This document shows, piece by piece, positions 6,791-11,845 of a stretch of 11,845 bases of DNA. Below the pieces are notes generated by a model. It was not told where the DNA came from, did no database searches, and was given only the letters and a program-made list of their open reading frames with translations. The first letter of the stretch is position 1. Each line of letters starts with the position of its first letter. Source of the DNA: Caryophanales bacterium UBA4869 (GTDB taxonomy: Bacteria; Bacillota_I; Bacilli_A; RFN20; CAG-288); assembly GCA_002399505.1 (NCBI GenBank), contig DHDT01000016.1, positions 2,035 to 13,879 of the forward strand, read 5' to 3'. A program made the translations under genes and the position numbers.

Positions 6791-8557
6791 ATGGACAATC
6801 AAAACCAAAAACAGGGCTTTCAGCCTAATGCCGTCAATTATTCTACGGAAATCGGAAACTATCCTATCAAGGTTCTTGCCTTAGGCGGTCTCGATGAAAG
6901 CGGCAAGAACTGCTATGTCATCGAAGTCAACAATGATGCTTTTATCATCGAAGCCGGTCTCAAATACCCTAACTCCTCCATTCCGGGTGTCGATATCATC
7001 ATTCCTGATTTTGAATACATCAAGACTATCGCAAAGAGAGTCAAAGGCATCATCATCACCCACGGACACGATGACCAGTACGGAGCTCTTCCTTACCTTC
7101 TCAATGTCTGCCGTGCTCCTATCTATGCCACCAAGACCACTATCACCATCATTCAGGAATTCTTCCGTACCAAATTCAAGAAAATCGACCAGTATACATT
7201 CAACATCGTCAGACCCAGTGACACACTCACTATCGCCGGACATGTCTTTGAATTGTTCCAGACTACTCATTCCGTAGCTGAGTCTTTCGGTTTCTCCCTC
7301 AAGACTCCTTTGGGAAACATCGTCTATACCTCCGACTTCATGTCTGATTATTCGCCTTTGAAAGATTTCCGATTCGATCTTCCCAAGGTTGCCAGATTAT
7401 CTGAGAACACCAAGACTTTCCTATTGATGACCGAATCAGAAGCCAGCGACAAACCTGGCATCGCCTCTCCTAATCACAAAATCACCGATATCATCAAGAC
7501 CGCTTTCGAAGAACCTACCGGAAAGACGTTCATCTCTATCTACAACCAGAACTTCTACAGCATACAGGAAGTCATCAATCTGGCCGTGAAGTATAAGAAG
7601 AAGATCTGCATCGCCAATCCCGAACAGATTCCCTTCTTTGATTCAATGGCCTCAATTGGAGACATCGTCATCCCTGAAAGCATGCGTGTCAGCATCAACG
7701 ACGTCATGAGAACTGCTCCTAAAGATACCATCATCCTAGTCACTGGAAGCGGAGAAAACCTCTTCAACTACTGCAAGTCCATCTGTTACGGAAATATCAA
7801 CGGCCTCAAGGTTGAACCTACTGACACTTGGATCAATGCCTCGCCTTCAGTTCCCGGAACTGAAGTGATTGCCACCGATGCTTCCGATACTATCTTCCGT
7901 ACCGATTGCCATGTCATCACCATCAACCGCAAGAATTCCGCCTCTATGCACGCCCGTCAGGAAGACCTCAAAATGATGATTTCCCTCTTCCGTCCCCGTT
8001 ACTATATGCCGGTCAAAGGCGAATTCCGTCTTTTGATGAACAATGCTAAGTTGGCAATTGACTTAGGTATCGGTCTTAACCACTTTAATACCTTTGTCTA
8101 CGATAATGGTATGGCTTTGGCTTTTGATGATAAGGGCAACCCTGTCCGCAAGCTCATCATGATCAAGAACGGCGATATCATGGTTGACGGAAACAGCGTC
8201 GGTGACGTCAAGGAGGCGGCGATCAGCGAAAGACAGAAAATGGCTGATGGCGGTATCGTCTTGATGGGTCTCACCATATCATCCAAGCAAAAGAAGATCA
8301 GAAGTCAGCCCGATATTCAGATGCGCGGCTTCCTCTACCTGAAAGACTCCGAGCCTATTCTCAATCAGCTCAGTTCCATCTTCACCTCCACCGTCTCCTC
8401 CCTATTGACTGGTGAAAAGAGAATGAGTCTGATGGACATTCAGAAAAAGGTCAGCGACAAGGCGACTAAGTTCCTCTTCAAGAACACGCAGAAGGAGCCG
8501 ATGATTCTCTGTGAGATCCTCGATGTCGATACCTTAGAAGAGATCAATCCCCGCTAA
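6791..8557 (+). CDS. rnj: RNase J-family protein with altered metal-binding site (J2-like)
   Basis: A 588-residue protein with the RNase J layout: metallo-beta-lactamase part, beta-CASP part, and a C-terminal domain. RNase J enzymes degrade and mature RNA, acting as endonucleases and 5'-3' exonucleases. Matching blocks are VLALGGLDESGKN (28-40), THGHDDQYGALPY (90-102), TTHSVAESFG (158-167), VYTSDF (178-183), MHARQEDLKMMISLFRPRYYMPVKGEFR (386-413) and IQMRGFLYLKDSEPI (509-523). Two expected metal ligands are changed: the last His of HxHxDH is Q96, and the His of P-V-H-G-E is K409. H91, H93, D95, H160 and D182 are kept. The usual TGSQGEP region reads TGSGENL. This suggests little or no nuclease activity, as described for some RNase J2 paralogues that act beside J1. 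AAAGGA (6777-6782) precedes the start. It appears to be transcribed alone. Confidence 0.85.
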   Translation: MDNQNQKQGFQPNAVNYSTEIGNYPIKVLALGGLDESGKNCYVIEVNNDAFIIEAGLKYPNSSIPGVDIIIPDFEYIKTIAKRVKGIIITHGHDDQYGALPYLLNVCRAPIYATKTTITIIQEFFRTKFKKIDQYTFNIVRPSDTLTIAGHVFELFQTTHSVAESFGFSLKTPLGNIVYTSDFMSDYSPLKDFRFDLPKVARLSENTKTFLLMTESEASDKPGIASPNHKITDIIKTAFEEPTGKTFISIYNQNFYSIQEVINLAVKYKKKICIANPEQIPFFDSMASIGDIVIPESMRVSINDVMRTAPKDTIILVTGSGENLFNYCKSICYGNINGLKVEPTDTWINASPSVPGTEVIATDASDTIFRTDCHVITINRKNSASMHARQEDLKMMISLFRPRYYMPVKGEFRLLMNNAKLAIDLGIGLNHFNTFVYDNGMALAFDDKGNPVRKLIMIKNGDIMVDGNSVGDVKEAAISERQKMADGGIVLMGLTISSKQKKIRSQPDIQMRGFLYLKDSEPILNQLSSIFTSTVSSLLTGEKRMSLMDIQKKVSDKATKFLFKNTQKEPMILCEILDVDTLEEINPR

Positions 8558-8572
8558 TCAATAGAATAAAAT

Positions 8573-8631
8573 AAAAGGTTTCATCCCGATTGAAGACTTC
8601 ACTGAGTCTTATAGAGAATGAAACCTTTTTT
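8573..8631. terminator. Intrinsic terminator after the RNase J-like gene, probably two-way
   Basis: A perfect 12-pair stem (8573-8584 with 8618-8629) is followed by six Ts (8626-8631) on the plus strand. Four As at 8573-8576 give a T-run on the minus strand. Inside the 33-base loop a second hairpin forms (AAGACT 8593-8598 with AGTCTT 8605-8610, six-base loop). It ends the RNase J-like transcript and may back up the deoC terminator from the other side. Confidence 0.9.
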
Positions 8632-8639
8632 AATGCATG

Positions 8640-8668
8640 AAAAAGGGCCGTCCACAAGAGAGGGCCCT
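8640..8668 (-). terminator. Intrinsic terminator of deoC
   Basis: Read on the minus strand, AGGGCC (8668-8663) pairs with GGCCCT (8649-8644) across a 13-base loop, followed by five Ts (8644-8640). It begins 11 bases after the deoC stop codon. This is a simple hairpin, unlike the other terminators in the window. Confidence 0.8.
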
Positions 8669-8679
8669 CAAACTATCTT

Positions 8680-9318
8680 CTACTTGATCAGTTCAACGCC
8701 TTTGGAAGTTCCGATACGAGTAGCACCGGCTTCAATCATCTGAAGCATGGTCTCTTTGTCACGGATACCGCCAGCGGCTTTTACGCCCATCTCGGGACCG
8801 ACTGTCTTTCTCATCAAGGCAACATCAGCGACAGTTGCTCCGCCTTTGGAGAAACCGGTAGATGTCTTGACAAAATCGGCCTTGGCCTCTTTAGATAACA
8901 GACAGGCACGGACCTTCTCTTCATCAGTCAAAAGACAGCATTCGATGATGACTTTGAGAACTTTGTCGCCACAGGCTTTCTTAAGTTCGGCGATTTCAGT
9001 TCTGACATAATCATCGTCATGATCTTTGAGTCTTCCGATATTGATTACCATATCGAGTTCTTCAGCTCCTTCAAAGAGAGCTTCTTTGGCCTCGCTGATT
9101 TTGCTGGCCATCATTGTCGCTCCTAAAGGGAAACCGATGACAGTGCAGACTTTGGTGTCGGTGCCTTTAAGCAAAGACGCACAGAGTCTGATGTAGGCAG
9201 GATTGATACAGACACTGGCAAAATGATGTTCTTTTGCCTCGAGACAGAGTTTCTCTATCTCATCCTTAGTAGCTTCCGGCTTTAAGTCGGTGTGATCGAT
9301 CAGTCGATTGTATTCCAT
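8680..9318 (-). CDS. deoC: Deoxyribose-phosphate aldolase
   Basis: Class I aldolase that splits 2-deoxyribose 5-phosphate into glyceraldehyde 3-phosphate and acetaldehyde, the last step of deoxynucleoside catabolism in the cytoplasm. The 212-residue protein has the short bacterial form. Key features: [12 protein letters not shown] (6-17), [11 protein letters not shown] (57-67), EELDMVIN with D89, the Schiff-base lysine K151 in [14 protein letters not shown], and K180 in [10 protein letters not shown], where it tunes the active site. A GAGG (minus strand, 9331-9328) lies nine bases upstream of the start. It stands alone, without deoA, deoB or pdp next to it, and faces away from rpsT. Adenosine deaminase at the left of the window is another nucleoside salvage gene but is not in the same unit. 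Confidence 0.95.
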   Translation of the reverse strand: MEYNRLIDHTDLKPEATKDEIEKLCLEAKEHHFASVCINPAYIRLCASLLKGTDTKVCTVIGFPLGATMMASKISEAKEALFEGAEELDMVINIGRLKDHDDDYVRTEIAELKKACGDKVLKVIIECCLLTDEEKVRACLLSKEAKADFVKTSTGFSKGGATVADVALMRKTVGPEMGVKAAGGIRDKETMLQMIEAGATRIGTSKGVELIK

Positions 9319-9338
9319 TTGAATGTACCTCTAGGTAT

Positions 9339-9367
9339 ATTCTATCAAAAACATGAGCAAATTTTAA
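9339..9367 (-). promoter_or_regulatory. Candidate deoC promoter with extended -10
   Basis: On the minus strand, TTAAAA (9367-9362) is followed after 17 bases by TAGAAT (9344-9339), and TG sits one base before the -10, giving an extended -10. Transcription would start near 9332, so the leader would be only about 14 bases and would begin at the ribosome binding site. A TTGACG further upstream lacks a well-spaced -10. Confidence 0.4.
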
Positions 9368-9375
9368 CTAGACTA

Positions 9376-9404
9376 TTGAAAAAAGCATCGTCAATTGGTA
9401 TACT
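9376..9404 (+). promoter_or_regulatory. rpsT: Sigma-A-type promoter of rpsT
   Basis: TTGAAA (9376-9381) and TATACT (9399-9404) are separated by exactly 17 bases, each matching five of six consensus bases. Transcription would start near 9411 and give a leader of about 43 bases that includes AGGAG (9438-9442). This is the clearest promoter in the window, as expected for a ribosomal protein gene. Confidence 0.75.
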
Positions 9405-9453
9405 TCTTAATTGCTGTTAACTAGTATAGAGAAAGACAGGAGATTTATTAAAT

Positions 9454-9819
9454 ATGGCAAACATCAAGTCGCAGAAAAAGCGTATCGAAATCGCTGAAGA
9501 CAGAAGACAGAAGAATGCAGCTTTCAAATCCCAGATGAGACATGCTGTCAAGAAGGTTGACATCGCTGTTCAGGCCGGTGATTTAGAGAATGCTGAAGCT
9601 TTACTTCCTAATGCTATTTCTCTTCTCGACAAATCAGTCAAAGAGAACATTCAGCATCTTAATACCGCCTCTCGTCAGAAGGCTCGTATTATGAATGAAG
9701 TTCAGGCTCTCAAGAAGGCCCCTAAGAAGGATGTTTCCGAAGCCGCCAAGAAGGCTGAAGAAAAGGAAATCCTTAAGGAAGAGGCTGCTGAGAAGGCTGA
9801 GGCTAAAGAAGCTAAGTAA
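9454..9819 (+). CDS. rpsT: Small ribosomal subunit protein S20 with long C-terminal tail
   Basis: Ribosomal protein bS20, which binds 16S rRNA early in assembly of the small subunit. The first 86 or so residues match the family: MANIKSQKKRIE at the start, RRQKN and KSQMRHAVKKV in the first helices, AGDLENAEALLPNAISLLDK in the middle and HLNTASRQKARIMN near the usual end. Residues from about 88 to 121 form an extra tail made almost only of Lys, Glu and Ala, likely helical or disordered; ordinary S20 is about 85-90 residues. AGGAG (9438-9442) lies 11 bases before the ATG. The gene is monocistronic, with its own promoter and a terminator at 9847-9891. Confidence 0.95.
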   Translation: MANIKSQKKRIEIAEDRRQKNAAFKSQMRHAVKKVDIAVQAGDLENAEALLPNAISLLDKSVKENIQHLNTASRQKARIMNEVQALKKAPKKDVSEAAKKAEEKEILKEEAAEKAEAKEAK

Positions 9820-9846
9820 TAGCTTCTCTCTATACAATAAAACCTT

Positions 9847-9891
9847 AGAGGTCACTCCTTAACCATTTTGGTTATAAAGTGACCTCTTTTT
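9847..9891 (+). terminator. rpsT: Intrinsic terminator of rpsT
   Basis: AGAGGTCACT (9847-9856) pairs perfectly with AGTGACCTCT (9878-9887), followed by a run of five Ts (9887-9891). The loop contains a second five-pair hairpin, TAACC (9860-9864) with GGTTA (9870-9874). It lies 27 bases after the rpsT stop. Confidence 0.9.
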
Positions 9892-9934
9892 ATTGCCTTA
9901 AAATTCCACCTTTTTTATCAACCAGTCTTTGCCC

Positions 9935-9990
9935 GACAAATAAGAAGAAGTGTAACTTCTTTGTAAATGAACTTAATCACGTTATTTGTC
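9935..9990. other. Folded AT-rich spacer between rpsT and the surface-protein gene
   Basis: The 225 bases from 9892 to 10116 contain no convincing gene. Within them GACAAATAA (9935-9943) is perfectly complementary to TTATTTGTC (9982-9990). The enclosed sequence has its own hairpin, AAGAAGT (9945-9951) with ACTTCTT (9955-9961) and a three-base loop. No clean T-run follows, so this is not an ordinary terminator. It may be a regulatory RNA structure, a decayed terminator, or chance in AT-rich DNA. Confidence 0.4.
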
Positions 9991-10072
9991 TTCTTTTCTT
10001 CAGTTTTATTCTGTTTATATATGTTATTTGATTATTAGTCGCCCTTTAAAATTTCAGCTAAAATCGTATATC

Positions 10073-10101
10073 TTAACAACCCGACACTTATTTGATACAA
10101 T
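10073..10101 (+). promoter_or_regulatory. Candidate promoter of the BspA-like gene
   Basis: TTAACA (10073-10078) is followed after 17 bases by TACAAT (10096-10101), and TG at 10093-10094 makes an extended -10. Both boxes match five of six consensus bases. Transcription would begin near 10108, only about nine bases before ATG 10117, leaving just AGGG (10111-10114) as a possible ribosome binding site. Confidence 0.5.
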
Positions 10102-10116
10102 TAATTGCTTAGGGAA

Positions 10117-11845
10117 ATGAAATTTAAAACTGGTTTATTTTTGCCGTTATCGATTCTGTTAGGGGCTGTCATAGTCTCATCGTTTTATCCGCCTGGGTTT
10201 TTCTTAATAAAAATTCAACAACGGCCGTCGTCGACAATATCCAGATCAATGATTGGGTATTTGATAATCTAAACGGCATCTATCCGATTAACGGCGGTTT
10301 CTATAAAAAGGATATAGACGGAAATGAAGTCTTAGTATCCAAAGAAGGGTTCCGACTTCTCGAAGGAACCTATTCTGATAACCAGATGAACAGCTCTTTT
10401 GTCTATGACGATTACACAACCGATGCCATCTATTATGAAACTGATTCCGTCACTGGAAAGAAATTGGGCTTTTTAGAAGATGATGACAATATCACCCTTA
10501 CTGTCACCGGTATAAAATACCCGGATAAATCAGGAGCGACGATTCTGAGCTTCCCACTAAGTTTCGCTATTATAAAAACGGTGTTCTCGATCACAGTCAG
10601 GTCTATGATGTATCAGGCTATGATCCCTGCGCTTTCCATCCATATAACATTCATACCGGTGCCAATGAACAGCCTGACACCAAACTCCAGAACGTCTCAA
10701 TTTTCGGGTATTATTCAAATTCCGGATATGAAGGAAACGGAGTCACTGGAATAGAGACCATCAATCTTCCCGAAGATTCCGGTTCTCTGGAATATTTGGC
10801 TGACCGTGTATTCGCCGGTCTTCCAAACCTCAAAAGCATGGATCTTTCAAATGCCGTCAATCTTAAGTTCATCGGTCAATATGCCTTCACCAGAAACTAT
10901 GAATTGTCTTCCTTCAAGTTCCCTTCCACCATCGTTTCCAATAAAAGCACTAATCCTAATAACTACCAGAGAAAATACCGTTACTTCCCCGACTATAAGA
11001 CAGCTACTGAAGCTGATTATCAAAAGTATCATAATCAAGGCGGTGAGCAGGTCTTCTCCACTAGATCAAACACTGTCAATCCTCTCAGCGGCCGTATTCC
11101 GATGAAGGCCTGTCTTGCCTACACATCTATCAAGACATTTGATTTCCGTGAATATCCTAATTTCACCTATATTCCCGCTGACTTCATGATCAACAATACC
11201 AAACTCGAAACTCTGGTCATAAGCAAGAACATTCTCGGTAACCTAAAAGACACCGCCTTTGGTTTCAGAAACGACAAGAACAAGCCAGGTGAATTGCCAA
11301 GTGATCAGCCAGGTGAATTAAGAGCTATCTATTATGAAGGTTCAGCAGACAATTTCAAGAATCTCGGATTCAGCGGCAGAACCTTTGTCGAAGACAGTAC
11401 CATCGAAGGACGTTTCAAGAAGTTTGGAGCCGTCTACTCCAAGGCTTCTTCCTCCTTCGTCTATGATTCTTCTCTTGCTGACCCCTATATCTACTGTCTG
11501 GAAAAGAAGAACAACGGCAGTCGCGGTTATGAAAGAGTCGAATTCTTCTCCATCAAGACTCAGAATAACAATGGAGTCGAAGTTCCCGACAATGTCACGG
11601 TCCTTTCTTCTTCCAAACAGACAATCGACAATAACTTCAACAGTCTTCCTTCTAACTTTGAGACAGTCGCTCCTTCCTCAACGATAAAGAGTAGGCTATC
11701 TAATATCTATGACACGACCTTAAGCTATAACTTCTTCATCACCAAGAGCCCGACTTTAGGTACAGCGACTGTCAACAATGACGGAACCTTCACTTATAAG
11801 TCTTTTGCAAACAAGGGGCATGACTCCTTCACAGTCTCAAGCCTT
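10117..11845 (+). pseudogene. Secreted BspA-type leucine-rich repeat protein, broken by two apparent frameshifts, runs off the right edge
   Basis: The first frame starts at ATG 10117 (MKFKTGLFLPLSILLGAVIV, a signal-peptide-like N terminus) and stops at 10270-10272. The continuation lies in another frame (WVFLNKNSTTAVVDN onward) until about 10540, then in a third, which is open from 10541 to the window end. Restoring one T in the TTTT at 10183-10186 and one A near 10535 would join all three into one protein of over 575 residues. The third part has BspA-like repeats (YLADRVFAGLPNLKSMDLSN; FIGQYAFTRNYELSSFKFPS; IPADFMINNTKLETLVIS), the typical IYYEGSADNFKNL cap-like block, and near the edge SPTLGTATVNNDGTFTY, as in bacterial Ig/cadherin-like repeats of surface proteins. 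Such proteins mediate adhesion. Whether the gene is dead, mis-sequenced or switchable cannot be told here. Confidence 0.75.
11284..11319 (+). repeat. 12-base direct repeat, 24-base period, inside the surface-protein gene
   Basis: GCCAGGTGAATT occurs at 11284-11295 and again at 11308-11319. The period is eight codons, so it encodes a doubled PGEL block (KPGELPSDQPGELRA) between the last leucine-rich repeat and the IYYEGS block. It looks like a small in-frame tandem duplication. Confidence 0.7.

Noticed and set aside
6881..7277. Long open frames on both strands inside the RNase J-like gene
   Set aside because: They have no ribosome binding sites and low-complexity, Ser-rich or Asp-rich composition typical of shadow frames; the RNase J motifs explain the region.
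9967..10038. Calling the 23-codon hydrophobic ORF a gene
   Set aside because: No ribosome binding site, very short, and AT-rich DNA readily gives Phe/Leu-rich frames; kept only as a finding.
10386..10754. Separate short gene starting at ATG 10386
   Set aside because: It is the middle part of the broken surface-protein gene; the ATG is internal, without a ribosome binding site, and the frame ends only because of the second shift.
1..11845. CRISPR array, transposon, prophage, tRNA or rRNA
   Set aside because: No regularly spaced repeats, transposase or integrase motifs, att-like repeats, or tRNA/rRNA-like sequence could be seen.

Overview
The window looks like a chromosomal segment of a low-to-mid-GC Gram-positive (Bacillota). 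Supporting signs are an RNase J-family protein, strong GGAGG ribosome binding sites, intrinsic terminators, an agmatine-to-putrescine gene pair and a BspA-type leucine-rich repeat surface protein. All tryptophans read in the intact genes use TGG, so there is no sign of the mycoplasma code. An uncultured gut member of the Bacilli/Erysipelotrichia is my guess from this gene style, not a proven identity.

Layout. Positions 1-1022 (+): the tail of a membrane protein whose stop overlaps the start of adenosine deaminase (ATGA). A two-way terminator at 1036-1093 separates this from a convergent three-gene operon read on the minus strand (3785 down to 1092): DJ-1/PfpI-family protein, CvpA-like membrane protein, and a P-loop kinase with a CYTH-like tail. 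A short AT-rich divergent region follows (3786-3875). Then comes a tightly coupled plus-strand operon (3876-6665): agmatine deiminase, N-carbamoylputrescine amidase, exonuclease III-family nuclease. A separate plus-strand gene (6791-8557) encodes an RNase J paralogue with two expected metal ligands replaced. Deoxyribose-phosphate aldolase (8680-9318) is on the minus strand, divergent from ribosomal protein S20 (9454-9819), which has a good sigma-A promoter and a long charged tail. From 10117 to the right edge runs a secreted BspA-like repeat protein broken by two apparent one-base deletions.

How the genes fit together. aguA and aguB convert agmatine to putrescine. Adenosine deaminase and deoxyribose-phosphate aldolase are nucleoside-salvage enzymes, and the P-loop kinase is uridine-kinase-like, but they sit in separate transcription units. 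The other genes are housekeeping (S20, RNase J-like, exonuclease III). I see no integrase, transposase, CRISPR array, tRNA or rRNA, and no convincing new defence or mobile system.

Best leads: the RNase J paralogue with a degenerate active site, the kinase-CYTH fusion in a DJ-1/CvpA operon, the doubly frameshifted surface-protein gene, the recurring two-tier hairpin form of the terminators, and a folded AT-rich spacer at about 9935-10040 that also holds a tiny hydrophobic ORF.
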